64,000 nucleotides of DNA from Actinernus sp. WN-2022 (lineage: Eukaryota > Cnidaria > Anthozoa > Actiniaria > Actinernidae): positions 135,924,365-135,988,364 of the forward strand of contig JAOWCC010001634.1 in assembly GCA_030867875.1 (NCBI GenBank), in the 5' to 3' direction. Numbering within the stretch: position 1 is the stretch's first letter; every line of letters begins with the position of its first letter. Under the pieces are notes generated by a model. The model was not told the origin of the DNA. It ran no database searches and saw only the letters and a program-made list of their open reading frames with translations. Made by a program: the position numbers and the translations under genes. Shown one piece after another: positions 25,001 to 31,412 of this stretch.

Positions 25001-27467
25001 CCGCCACACAATATAGATTTTTCAGCGGAATATCGAACTTGGAGACTAATTTTCTCCTCGTAGACGCGCAACACATAAAAATAAAATAGCAGAACTTATT
25101 TCTTTCGAATACATCTTTGTAAAGACGTTGGGTTGATTTTAGGGTTGAGTTCCCCTTTAAGGTATGCTAACCGCCGTGGGGAGCGAGTAGCAGCTGACGT
25201 TTCGAGCGCTAGCCAAGAGGGGATTGTGGGTGGGGAAACGGTTTATATAGTGTTGAGTGCAGAAAATCAAAAAGTTATAAAGATGGCAAGGGGTCAGTCT
25301 GAAAAGTTTATGCTCCCAATTTCAAAATCTTCTTTTTCCCCTTGCCCAAAACAAATTGGCACGCACGCATACCAAAATTTAGGAGTGTATCATTTTCATA
25401 AATCATTAGGGAGTATTGTTTGCCTAGTGATCGTTTGCATTGACGTCACAAAAAAATTTTGCCTAAATAAAAAACTTATATTAGTAAAATATGTTTAATG
25501 CTGTGTATAGAGCAGGTAAAAATATAGAAATGACCGAAATTTTGGAGCAATAGAGTACTTCGTAACCGATCTGTCGGACAAATAATATTCGAACAATTTA
25601 GTGTAATTAGTATGCGGCGGCCATGTTGGTGTACAGCTTTAGCACACCAAGAGATGGCGGCCAAAAACGTACTCTACAAATAAAGCTGTTTTCCCATCAT
25701 TATGATTAGCATTCACTTCAAAACACTTCAGATATCACTTTTAAAGGTTTATCAAGTCTAAAATTTGAAATTGGCCGAAATATATGGATTTCCTTGACAG
25801 TTAGGAAACACGCTGAGCTGGGCTGTCACTCAAAGTACTGTAACTCAAAAACAAATCACGGTACCGCGACGTAAATTTTTCGAAGAATACGGAGAATACC
25901 GATATCTAAATCATATTAAAAGAACAGCTTCATATATCTTATAGTTTAGATTTTAGAATTTTGAAGACGTCACATGCAAAGGATCTATGCATTCTTGCAT
26001 AGAATTACTGTTCACAAGACTTCTCATTGTTTTGTGCCTGTTTGGAGTGCTGTGCCCAAGTTAACATACCCTGGTTCCAGAGGGGCTCAGGTACTAATAT
26101 ACTGTAATGTGCCGCGATCGAAAGAGTTTTGATTCCCCGAAGGAGTTTTGTTTTGCGTGACGACCGTTGAGCCCGACGATTTCGAGCCTCTGGTATCCAG
26201 GGTAAAGTTAACAGTGCCATGCCCAAAATGCTTTTCGTGTTAAACGGGCTTAATATTCACCTCGGGTATTCTAAAAATAACCTGATCTGGGAATGTGCTG
26301 ATCGACTCGCAGAACAAATATGGGACATGGGTGCTCTTGGTTCGTATGGTCACAGGCAGACCACCAGCGCGTGGGCTCCCTGTGGCAGTGGGAATCATGT
26401 GATGTCAACGTATGTTTTCGTCGGTTTTCTGTAAAATGACCGAAACAGTTCGCTAAATGGCTCGAAAAATCCTCATATTTGGTCGAATGATCCCCAAATA
26501 CCTAGAAACTTGTAGTGAAATAAACTATTTACACTTTGATGTGGTCTAGTGTTTTTTTTTGGGCGATATGAGGGAGTTTCAGGCTTTTGTTTCTCGTTTT
26601 GATGCGCTCGCTGAATTTTTTAGTAGCTGAAGCGAGCGCATCAAAACTTTGAGAAACAAACGCCTGAAACTCCCTCATGTCGCCCAAAAAAAACACATTT
26701 AGAACACTGCCGCCAAGCTGATTCTCGACCGTCCTCTACACTCTTCGGCTACTGCTGCCCGCCAGTCTCTTAACTGGTTGAATTTGTCCCAGCGTAGACT
26801 ACATGTATACCACAGATGCTTATACATTTTCAAATGTAAAAACAGTCTATTAACAATATCAATGAATGACAAGCATAATTATAACACACGCAATGGTGAT
26901 GGCTTTCGTCTGCCAGCTGTAAAAACCAACTGGGGCAAACAACGCCTAGCATATCATGCTGTTAGGGACTGGAACAATCTTAGTGGTGGCATTAGGCACA
27001 GCAACACCATTGTGAATTTGAAGTCGAGCCTCTACCATGTTAGAAGCTTTTCCATTTTATTAGGCTTAAATTAGCTCAATCTCCCTATGTATTCGTAGTT
27101 TCCGTGACCTTTTAATATTTTAGCTATTATTCTATTACTATTTTGCAGGACCTCTTTGAAAATCACTGGTGTGAAAGAGCTTCCTTTTAAAATATTAAAT
27201 AATAATAATTTTACAGAAAACCGATGAAAACACACGATGACGTCACATGATTCCCACGCGCGGGTGGGCTGCCTGTGGTATGCTCTATCTCAATTGGCTG
27301 ATCCAAAACCTTTCTCCTTTTCTTCAGGTATCTTTGGAGTGTATATGACGGGGTATATCCTACACATCACCAAGAGCTGGAGGGTGGTGTTTCAGCTGAC
27401 CTCAGTTGTGTGTATTTGTGGAAACATCATATATAACATACTGGGAAGGGGGAATAGGGTACTTTGA
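803..27467 (+). CDS. SLC17A9-like: Vesicular nucleotide transporter-like protein, SLC17A9 family, copy 1 (10 exons)
   Basis: Spliced gene: 803-1021, 8962-9187, 11853-11952, 14690-14944, 15403-15499, 16957-17044, 21749-21783, 22881-23052, 24540-24569, 27328-27467. All introns are GT-AG and the exons sum to 1362 nt (453 residues plus stop), close to the length usual for SLC17 carriers. The family loads ATP or anions into secretory vesicles using membrane potential; that role is inferred from similarity. Visible marks are a first membrane segment near residues 38-64, the MFS loop motif GGFLSDVYG (91-99), a TM4 arginine at 141 in RVCLGFAQG, GWIFNVVP after exon 5, and NIQDLSP (384-390), which is characteristic of SLC17A9. 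The start codon is the first in-frame ATG and precedes a basic N-terminus. The gene looks intact although its introns are full of transposons. Confidence 0.9.
1402..2545. mobile_element. Foldback element, CACAGG family, 7-bp TSD (intron 1)
   Basis: Termini are CACAGGAAGCCCAAGCTCTG and its inverse. The flanking 7-bp duplication ATTTGAC is seen at 1395-1401 and 2546-2552. The two arms match along most of their length. A second stem with the same kind of end lies at 1857-2076 in the middle. No transposase is encoded; the short ORFs are mirror images of each other and look meaningless. Confidence 0.85.
2553..3095. other. Intron 1 spacer
   Basis: Sequence between two foldback elements with C/T-rich tracts near 2745-2765 and 2965-2990. 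I see no gene, palindrome or recognised repeat. Confidence 0.4.
3103..4185. mobile_element. Foldback element, CACAGG family, 7-bp TSD (intron 1)
   Basis: Left end CACAGGAAGCCC, right end GGGCTTCCTGTG, flanked by AGCATAC at 3096-3102 and 4186-4192. The arms of about 480 bp fold on each other. The centre carries another palindrome around 3541-3735 (GTTTGACTCCCGACACTA... and its inverse). Noncoding. Confidence 0.85.
4337..5596. mobile_element. Terminal-inverted-repeat element with 8-bp TSD (hAT-like size)
   Basis: Inverted ends TAGGCTCGGTTTC and GAAACCGAGCCTA, flanked by TTACTCCA at 4329-4336 and 5597-5604. Internal sequence is noncoding apart from short chance ORFs. It contains the small hairpin at 4635-4782. 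An 8-bp duplication would fit hAT-type transposition, but no transposase is present to confirm this. Confidence 0.65.
4635..4782. repeat. Hairpin MITE (GAAGGGCTGTGTGCA ends)
   Basis: GAAGGGCTGTGTGCA with GTAAGTGA-like sequence is mirrored at the right end. A diverged copy sits at 22562-22695, and a partial similarity to the AAATTCTC...GAATTTAGAATGTGATC core occurs around 62590-62645. Confidence 0.7.
5603..8064. mobile_element. Large foldback element, CACAGG family, 7-bp TSD (intron 1)
   Basis: Left end CACAGGCTAACCATCC, right end GGATGGTTAGCCTATG, flanked by GTTACTC at 5596-5602 and 8065-8071. Arms of about 1 kb mirror each other down to a unique centre at roughly 6510-7180. Each arm carries two subterminal copies of GGGCTTCCTGTGGCTCA, the word that forms the very ends of the two smaller elements at 1402 and 3103. 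The left end overlaps the target duplication of the neighbouring element. The central ORFs show no convincing domain. Confidence 0.8.
8072..8961. other. Remainder of intron 1
   Basis: No gene. Several TACATGTACATGTAT words occur at 8535-8567, a sequence flavour seen throughout the window. Confidence 0.4.
8962..9187 (+). CDS. SLC17A9-like copy 1, exon 2
   Basis: 226 nt between acceptor tttccag and donor gtaggt, entering in phase 0 and leaving in phase 1. It begins GLILSSFFWGY and ends RVCLGFAQ, covering TM2-TM4 with the MFS loop motif and the conserved TM4 arginine. By eye about 55 percent identical to copy 2 exon 2, with the same length. Confidence 0.93.
9532..10924 (+). mobile_element. TTAA element with lysine-rich ORF, copy A (intron 2)
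   Basis: Begins GGTTATCGTATACCTTC and ends GAAGCTATACTTAACC. It is followed by TTAA (10925-10928) and preceded by TTCA, a one-base change from TTAA. It is a close copy, in opposite orientation, of 49244-50691. Inside are a TATA-like box (TATATAAAG near 10096) and, about 150 bp on, a start codon in the context TTATGGGCAAAACC. The TTAA target suggests piggyBac- or Kolobok-like mobilisation; no transposase is encoded. Confidence 0.75.
10243..10383 (+). pseudogene. Lysine-rich ORF of TTAA element A, frameshifted
   Basis: ATG at 10243 opens a 46-residue frame (MGKTKNKPVKRQNKATAKDK...) very rich in lysine. Compared with the intact 90-residue copy at 49671-49943, 11 nt are missing after codon KPK. 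The conserved tail (LPEESAREYMLRKMSEIGH) then continues in another frame to about 10480. The product is unknown. The composition resembles small basic nucleic-acid-binding proteins, but no fold can be assigned. Confidence 0.55.
10985..11145. repeat. Dispersed repeat, inverted copy at about 19965-20100
   Basis: Words such as TCATTAATAATTCATGAAG, AATCTGATACAGATTTTG and TTTTTGCTTAAATTTTG reappear as reverse complements at 19965-20100 in intron 6. Noncoding and diverged. Confidence 0.5.
11283..11656. mobile_element. TTAA MITE (intron 2)
   Basis: 374-bp palindromic element with ends AGTGCAAGTA / TACTTGCACT, flanked by TTAA at 11279-11282 and 11657-11660. Noncoding. It ends about 200 bp before exon 3. 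Confidence 0.65.
11853..11952 (+). CDS. SLC17A9-like copy 1, exon 3
   Basis: 100 nt, phase 1 to phase 2, acceptor ggcag and donor gtaact. It encodes GVFFPSIYSLLARSLPLSDR and on to AGGPIG, the TM4-TM5 region. The paralogous exon in copy 2 is also 100 nt. Confidence 0.9.
12150..12682. mobile_element. G/C-rich-ended element, 7-bp TSD TTAATGT (intron 3)
   Basis: Left end CCCCGGGGGTACTCC, right end CCTCCCCCC...CTCCCGGG, flanked by TTAATGT at 12143-12149 and 12683-12689. The interior repeats GGGTCAGGGTT-like words. No coding capacity. Confidence 0.6.
12838..13104. mobile_element. Hairpin MITE with 33-nt poly(G) and 29-nt poly(C) (intron 3)
   Basis: Ends GGGGCCGACCATTTGACTTT and its inverse, flanked by TAA at 12835-12837 and 13105-13107 (a Harbinger-like trinucleotide target). 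Just inside each end is a homopolymer: G at 12861-12893 and C at 13053-13081. The remainder is A-rich spacer. Confidence 0.75.
13108..13995 (-). mobile_element. ACCGTATTTTATCAC MITE, copy 1 (intron 3)
   Basis: Right end GTACGTGATAAAATACGGTA. Shares long stretches with 15861-16621 in inverse orientation (GTGCGGCTTAT words, the tract around AACAATAGAAATGGCACAT, and CTAGCTGTCCAGTTGCCTG). The terminal stem at 13112-13215 is flipped relative to the other copy. The poly(G) element abuts its left side. Confidence 0.7.
14690..14944 (+). CDS. SLC17A9-like copy 1, exon 4
   Basis: 255 nt, phase 2 to 2, acceptor ccaacag and donor gttagt. It encodes TM5-TM6 and the hydrophilic central loop (DEDPKQL, then a serine/asparagine-rich stretch), ending near WEPAIW. 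Because 255 is divisible by three, skipping this exon would keep the frame. Confidence 0.9.
15060..15330. repeat. Degenerate ATT trinucleotide tract (intron 4)
   Basis: Low-complexity A/T sequence built mostly from ATT and TTG triplets. It precedes exon 5 by about 75 bp. The open frame across it is a composition artefact. Confidence 0.75.
15403..15499 (+). CDS. SLC17A9-like copy 1, exon 5
   Basis: 97 nt, phase 2 to 0, acceptor attctag and donor gtaaga. It encodes AVVIVHFCHNCMYFNLISWL and on to NFPEAQ, matching TM7 and the following loop of SLC17 carriers. Confidence 0.9.
15861..16621 (+). mobile_element. ACCGTATTTTATCAC MITE, copy 2 (intron 5)
   Basis: Ends TACCGTATTTTATCAC and GCGATAAAATACGGTA. 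Inverted relative to the copy at 13108-13995, the two flanking exons 4 and 5. Contains a strong terminal stem with GTGCGGCTTAT. Noncoding. Confidence 0.75.
16957..17044 (+). CDS. SLC17A9-like copy 1, exon 6
   Basis: 88 nt, phase 0 to 1, acceptor tttatag and donor gtaaga. It encodes GWIFNVVPYVGNLAGKIVGG and NIADRMIKL, corresponding to the GW-FNVVPW segment and second MFS loop of SLC17A9. Confidence 0.92.
17045..18083. other. Intron 6, first part
   Basis: No gene recognised. Contains a short perfect palindrome GGGTTACCTGTG/CACAGGTAACCC at 17142-17168 and a few telomere-like CCTAACCCT words near 17538-17572. The 113-residue ORF here has no recognisable domain. Confidence 0.4.
18084..18220. repeat. 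Small palindromic MITE (intron 6)
   Basis: Arms GGTTCTCCATGTTCTATTAC...GGTCTTGAAAA and TTTTCAAGACC...GGAGAATC pair over about 50 bp on each side. Confidence 0.6.
19120..19292 (-). mobile_element. tRNA-derived SINE fragment (intron 6)
   Basis: On the minus strand a tRNA-like head starts CCCGGTTAGCTCGGTGG, with a good Pol III A box (TAGCTCGGTGG) and a B box (GGGTTCAAACC) about 40 nt later. A non-tRNA body follows (CACTCAGGGTTTTAAAATAA and AAATGGTTAGACCTT). It is truncated and sits against the direction of the host gene. Confidence 0.7.
19965..20100. repeat. Inverted dispersed copy of 10985-11145
   Basis: Reverse-complement similarity to the intron 2 repeat, including CTTCATGAATTATTAATGAG and CTGTATCAGATTTACAG. 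Noncoding. Confidence 0.5.
20101..21748. other. Intron 6, last part
   Basis: No gene, RNA or clear element found; ordinary AT-rich intron sequence. An imperfect palindrome around TGATCA words lies near 21020-21050. Confidence 0.35.
21749..21783 (+). CDS. SLC17A9-like copy 1, exon 7 (35-nt microexon)
   Basis: 35 nt, phase 1 to 0, acceptor tgtttag and donor gtaaga. It encodes GFSVSFVRKLLE, matching the basic VRK- motif that follows the TM8 loop in the family. Skipping it would shift the frame. A 21-bp minisatellite begins 100 bp downstream. Confidence 0.85.
21884..22240. repeat. 21-bp minisatellite, 17 copies (intron 7)
   Basis: Seventeen essentially identical units beginning AATGAGCATATCC and ending in a CA run. 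Because 21 is divisible by three and no unit phase holds a stop, several frames on both strands stay open (HTHNEHI-type heptads). These are not genes. It lies between microexon 7 and exon 8. Confidence 0.95.
22562..22695. repeat. Hairpin MITE, copy of 4635-4782 (intron 7)
   Basis: AATGAAGGGTTGTGTGCAAC is mirrored by GTTGCAACACAGCCCTGCC. The core AATTTAGAATATGATCAGGAG matches the intron 1 copy. Ends about 185 bp before exon 8. Confidence 0.7.
22881..23052 (+). CDS. SLC17A9-like copy 1, exon 8
   Basis: 172 nt, phase 0 to 1, acceptor attttag and donor gtaggt. It covers TM9-TM10 and includes NIQDLSPGFAGS, a strong SLC17A9-type signature. Confidence 0.92.
24103..24492. mobile_element. MITE with 9-bp TSD (MULE-like), just upstream of exon 9
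   Basis: Ends TAGCCTGCTATGCAGAC and its inverse, with the 9-bp duplication CCTCAAACC at 24094-24102 and 24493-24501. Its right end lies 47 bp before exon 9, so it sits beside the branch-point region. Noncoding. Confidence 0.8.
24540..24569 (+). CDS. SLC17A9-like copy 1, exon 9 (30-nt microexon)
   Basis: 30 nt, phase 1 to 1, acceptor ctttcag and donor gtaatc, encoding GIVFSVGSIPG with split glycines at both ends. It matches the FGVANTAG-like stretch of the family. Skipping would remove 10 residues in frame. MITEs end 47 bp upstream and begin 96 bp downstream. Confidence 0.85.
24666..25156. mobile_element. TTAA MITE just downstream of exon 9
   Basis: Ends AGGGGAACTCAACCCTAAAA and inverse, flanked by TTAA at 24662-24665 and 25157-25160. 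Arms of about 130 bp pair, including TTCTGCTATTTTATTTTT. Noncoding. Confidence 0.8.
25161..26057. other. Intron 9 spacer
   Basis: No gene or defined element; no protein motif in its short ORFs. Confidence 0.35.
26067..26204. mobile_element. 138-bp MITE with 9-bp TSD
   Basis: Ends TACCCTGGTTCCAGAGG and CCTCTGGTATCCAGGGTA, flanked by AAGTTAACA at 26058-26066 and 26205-26213. Related ends occur at 31083-31190 and 31277-31412. Confidence 0.8.
26560..26690. repeat. Near-perfect hairpin
   Basis: GGGCGATATGAGGGAGTTTC pairs with GAAACTCCCTCATGTCGCCC through a stem with few mismatches and a short loop near 26625. It is flanked by T- and A-runs. Confidence 0.85.
26702..27185 (+). pseudogene. 5'-truncated LINE reverse transcriptase tail
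   Basis: An open frame from about 26704 to 27074 encodes NTAAKLILDRPLHSS... and HNYNTRNGDGFRLPAVKTNW, ending LLGLN. This is the typical C-terminal extension of CR1/Jockey-group LINEs after the RT domain. All catalytic motifs are missing. An AATAATAAT-like tail near 27197-27210 may be the 3' end. Confidence 0.7.
27328..27467 (+). CDS. SLC17A9-like copy 1, terminal exon 10
   Basis: 140 nt, phase 1 to stop, acceptor ttcttcag. It encodes the last membrane segments (GIFGVYMTGY... to GRGNRVL) and stops with TGA. The right end of a foldback element lies about 50 bp upstream and a TTAA MITE begins about 40 bp after the stop, so the 3' UTR is transposon-derived. No AATAAA is seen close by; one occurs near 28316. 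Confidence 0.9.
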
Positions 27468-27509
27468 TATAAACGATATGATAAACAATAATGAGATTAG
27501 TACACTTAA

Positions 27510-27999
27510 TGTGCCACTACGATCAAATTTTGTTTTTCGATATAACGATAGGAAGTCTTATTTTTTGAGCTCCGAATATTGAATCTAAACGTCCGCCATA
27601 ACTGGAGGCCGTTCCCTTTCGTCAGCTTTATACAAAGGGTTATTCAGCGGAAGTGATGTCATACACTTAACGCTCGCCTGCAGAACACAACGCCTGGAGG
27701 TATATTTCTACTAAAACGTCTTCACCTACATAAGAAGAAAGTTGTATTTATCTTTGCGAGGTTGGCTACTTTTTTATGCACACTATTTCGCGCCACGAGG
27801 TTGTATGACATCACTTCCGCTGAATACTGAGAACGGCTTCCAGTAATGGCGGACAGGATTTTACCGGTAAACTCTCCTTAAATTTTGTGGTTTAACTTGC
27901 ACATTTAGGAATATTTTTTTACTATTTCGGATATTCTAATACTGATTGACACTGAAAAAGTGGCACATCGAAATGGTAAATTTTCACCGTAGTGACACT
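27510..27999. mobile_element. TTAA MITE in the 3' flank of copy 1
   Basis: Ends TGTGCCACTACG and CGTAGTGACACT with TTAA at 27506-27509 and 28000-28003. An inner inverted pair, ATTCAGCGGAAGTGATGTCA and its mirror (27642 and 27808), gives a second stem. Starts 42 bp after the transporter stop codon. Confidence 0.65.
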
Positions 28000-28003
28000 T
28001 TAA

Positions 28004-28607
28004 AGGGGGCTTAATGGGGTGGGGCTACAATCATGCATCACACTTGGGCCTACATCTCGCTATGCCCCTTACACGTGGTACAAATGCTTATGAATAATTG
28101 AAGAGTAGTTATTTTTTTAGCATAACTGAACAATCTATCGACTAAATTATATCGTAAATCTGTGTGAAACTTTATTTGTTAAAACTGTTTATCTACTCGA
28201 TATTTGGAAAATTATTCTGAACATGCTAAAATCACCCCTGATCATCTGTAAAACGCCAGGTGCGATCTCTAAGTTCTTGTGGGGCTTGGGCATATGATTA
28301 ATAATAGGTGATGCATAAATAAACAAGAGCCCATCTGGGCTTTCACTCGGGCCACATGAGATTGAAGATGAAATACACTTTCATTTGAAATCCTCTTAGT
28401 AATAACCAAAGGGAAGAATTATTAGCTGAATTTAGCAGTCTTTAGGAGTGGCCGGTAGCGCGGTCTCTGCTCCCCTAGTATATATGTAATTTAATATTTT
28501 TATTTTTCTCGTATGTTGACCTTTTAATTTAAACACTACTTATTCGTTTAACACACTGCATTTGAGCAGGCATATATTCATTGTTTTGAACCCGAGAATT
28601 AACCGTA
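28004..28607. other. Intergenic spacer
   Basis: No gene seen. AATAAA near 28316 could serve as a distal poly(A) signal for copy 1, but this is weak. Confidence 0.3.
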
Positions 28608-29960
28608 CTACCGTACTTCATGGTCCCTTTCTTTAGTAGTGGGTTGTCGGTCAGGTGATTGTAAACTCTTGTCATTTAGCACAGAAAATGTATTCTGATG
28701 AATAGGGATCGGGTTGTCATGTAAGAAAGATGCCGGCTCTTGAACAAACTGATTCGTTGCTATAGCTTCAGTAGGTTGGGTAGTCTCGGAACACTGGAGA
28801 CCTTGGTCTTTCATTGGCTTCTTTTTTGTATTCTTGATTTTTTTTTTAAAGTTTGAAAGTCGGATCTCAGCTTTATTATATCCGCTTTCAACTCGCCATT
28901 TTCAACTTCTAACTCAATAAAGGTGACGACAGCATCTTGATTTCGGTCTTGTATATATTATCTTGCTGCACTAATTTGTCTTCCAAATGACTGAGTTTCG
29001 TTTTGATGTGACGAGAGTAAGAATTAATTGCGCATATCAGTTAGGTCAGCCTCCATGTTACAAATCAAGGTCATTAAATCAGCGAGAGAGTTCTTATTGC
29101 GGGCTAACAATCCTCGTGAAGAATCTAAAGAATTCCGTCACTTCCGGTTTGAATTTGACTCATGTGTATGTTGCTTTTGGAGTTTCAAGGGTATGTTGAT
29201 CCAAAACGACAGGCTCTTGGGGGTTTTCATTGACTTGTGAACTTGCAGGCTCTGTAATTTGTTTTGTTTTCTTAGTATAACATAAAGTGTTGAACATGTT
29301 CATGTTCTCAAGCATGTCGCGCGTGACCTGTTTCTTCATTCATTAAGTTCTCTACTTTCATCTGTAATCTGGGAAACTCAATCTTTGCCCATGCCTTGGC
29401 ACATAACTATTCCTGTTGTTAAGTAGACGTGGATGATTATAAGTAAAATCCTTCGACAGCTTGTACCGTTTCCGCTAGGTCAATATCCTCGCTGGAACGA
29501 AATAACTTGATCTCAATACTCTGATCCAACTTACGGTAAATTTAAATCTCTGACAGTTTTTAAGAGACTCATAATATTGGTCTTGAAGTGCCTCCACCCA
29601 AAATAAGATGTTCTCCTCGGATGTTTTAAATGCAGCACAGCGAGCCGATGGCTTATAGATTCCAATATCTATTTCTTCGAATTTTAGCTTTTCGGATCCT
29701 GGTCCCTTCACTGGCTTCAGGTCGTCGTACGTGTCGTATATAAAATCAATGGCCATCTGGGTAAAAAATGCGGTCCTTCGGCTCCGACAATAGCGCCAGT
29801 TGAAATATCCTGAGCCTGTTGGAAGGCTTTCGCACGAGTGAAGTTAAATAAAACATTAAACTGGCTTACATTTGAGAGATGGGACTCCAAATTAGAGAGA
29901 AAGTTGCTCGCGGGTCCTCCGCCATTGCTTTACTGTATTAAATTATGTAAATAAATTAAC
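28608..29960 (-). pseudogene. Degenerate coiled-coil ORF, possibly LINE ORF1 or gag-like
   Basis: On the minus strand a decayed reading frame can be followed with shifts. It starts SNGGGPASNFLSNLESHL near 29930 and passes through QAQDISTGAIVGAEGPHF. A shift at a T-run near 29770 leads into MAIDFIYDTYDDLKPVKGPG (from 29756). Further on come KLSHLEDKLVQQDNIYKTEI, with heptad-like spacing near 28990-28940, and a tail ending at 28608. The N-terminal and coiled-coil order fits a retrotransposon ORF1, but a host pseudogene is possible. No RT is adjacent. Confidence 0.35.
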
Positions 29961-30167
29961 CTGGCGATTGTTGCGTGACCAGCACAGTGCAATCTGATTG
30001 GTGTAAATTTGATCTTTACGCATGCGCAGAAATTTTGCTAACCCCAAAAAATAACGGCTTGCAGATTTAGACTCGGTGCTGCCACAGGCAGCCCGAGTAA
30101 TTAATTAATTAACTAATAAAAATGTAAATAATAGTTTTAAAAAGTGGGTGGATACCGAATAAAGCAC

Positions 30168-30590
30168 AAGGCTGTTTTCCATATCGACGTAACAGACGTA
30201 AAGCCATCGCAAACCGCAGTCGCAAACGCAGTCGCAAACGCAGTCGCAAACAGTTTGCGATGGCTTAATCGCAAACAGTTTGCGATGGCTTAATCGCAAA
30301 GCTATCACAAACTGTTTGCGATGTGACCGAGTTCATGGAATACAGTTTACGTTGCGTTGCGACGGATCGCCAACGGATCACAAACAATACGTAAAGCTAG
30401 AATACAGTTTGCGTTCTAGCTTTACGTATTGTTTGTGATCCGTTGGCGATCCGTCGCAACGCAACGTAAACTGTATGCCATTAACTCGGTCACATCGCAA
30501 ACAGTTTGCGATAGCTTTGCGATCAAGCCATCGCAAACTGTTTGCGACTGCGGTTTGCGATGGCTTTACGTCGATAGGGAAAACAGCCTT
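30168..30590. repeat. 423-bp hairpin built of CGCAAAC/GTTTGCG words
   Basis: AAGGCTGTTTTCC at the left mirrors GGAAAACAGCCTT at the right. The arms pair to a centre near 30415 (GCTAGAATACAGTTTGCGTT and inverse). TCGCAAACAGTTTGCGATGG recurs several times within each arm, so the sequence is a palindrome of palindromes. No clear target duplication. Confidence 0.85.
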
Positions 30591-31270
30591 AAGTTTTGCG
30601 TGTTTGCGAGTTGTAAATATCAAAAATGTGTACTTCATCACAGCAGTGCAAAGGTTAATTGATCACGTACACTGGTTAATAGTCGAGAGCGTGACGCGGC
30701 ATGTGAATCAGTGGGAATGAAATAAAAACCTAGAAAACACAACAGTGTCAGTGATCATCTTTGTGTTGGGAACGAGGGAGGCAATTCAGTTCCGACACAA
30801 GTGAACGAAGTGACTGTATGATATCCACTTAACACATAGATCACCCGAGAAATCAGAATCCCGATTTTTTAGCCTACATGTACGTGTATCCATTTACCCA
30901 CCCTCGGTAAAGTCAGGAGGTTCCCTTCCGACTGAGTGTGGGTAAACGGCTACACGTAGGCTACGAATTTGAAAAGTATTGAAATAGAATATTTTAATCT
31001 GAACTAGGGTCAGAGTTTTCACTCCCTTGTGCAACAGCCCTACCCAAGTTTACCATATTTTAAAACGAACTACAGTTCTTGTATCCTGGGTTCCAGAGGC
31101 TCGCAGAAATAAAAGTCAAGAGAGCAGAGGAGATCTCGAGAATAATAATAAGAGCCTCTGGTAGTCTCGCTCTGGATAATCTCACGGGTACTGATACCAG
31201 GCGCAACCGTGAGTGCTGGATGTAACGGTAATTTTCATTGGTTTACCAATGGCCCAGGAAAATCAGTTTG
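30591..31270. other. Intergenic spacer with a diverged MITE
   Basis: Contains a diverged member of the CCTGG-TTCCAGAGGCTC family at about 31083-31190. Otherwise nothing recognised. Confidence 0.4.
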
Positions 31271-31276
31271 ACATGT

Positions 31277-31412
31277 TTTGCTGGTCCAGAGGTTTTCTCT
31301 TAATTTTCTTCTGTGGCTTTCGACATGTGCTGCTCAGTGGTTTTAAGCCGCCAAGCGGCGTCTGCGAGTACAGAGAAATACAAGAAAACCCCTGGGACCA
31401 GGGTAATAGAAC
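31277..31412. repeat. MITE with CCTGGTCC-AGAGGTTTTC ends
   Basis: GCTGGTCCAGAGGTTTTCTC pairs imperfectly with AAGAAAACCCCTGGGACCAG. Centre contains AAGCCGCCAAGCGGCG. Ends resemble those of 26067-26204. Confidence 0.55.

Larger units (their letters stand above)
26351..27277. mobile_element. Foldback element, CACAGG family, carrying a LINE tail (intron 9)
   Basis: Ends CACAGGCAGACCACC and GGGTGGGCTGCCTGTG. The flanks GTATGGT (26344-26350) and GTATGCT (27278-27284) form a 7-bp duplication with one mismatch. Arms share GGGAATCATGTGA and GTTTTC-CGGTTTTCTGTAAAA. Inside lie a 130-bp hairpin (about 26560-26690) and a LINE fragment. It ends about 50 bp before exon 10. Confidence 0.75.

Noticed and set aside
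30168..30590. CRISPR-like array
   Set aside because: The repeats are self-complementary parts of one hairpin with no regular spacers, and the genome is eukaryotic.
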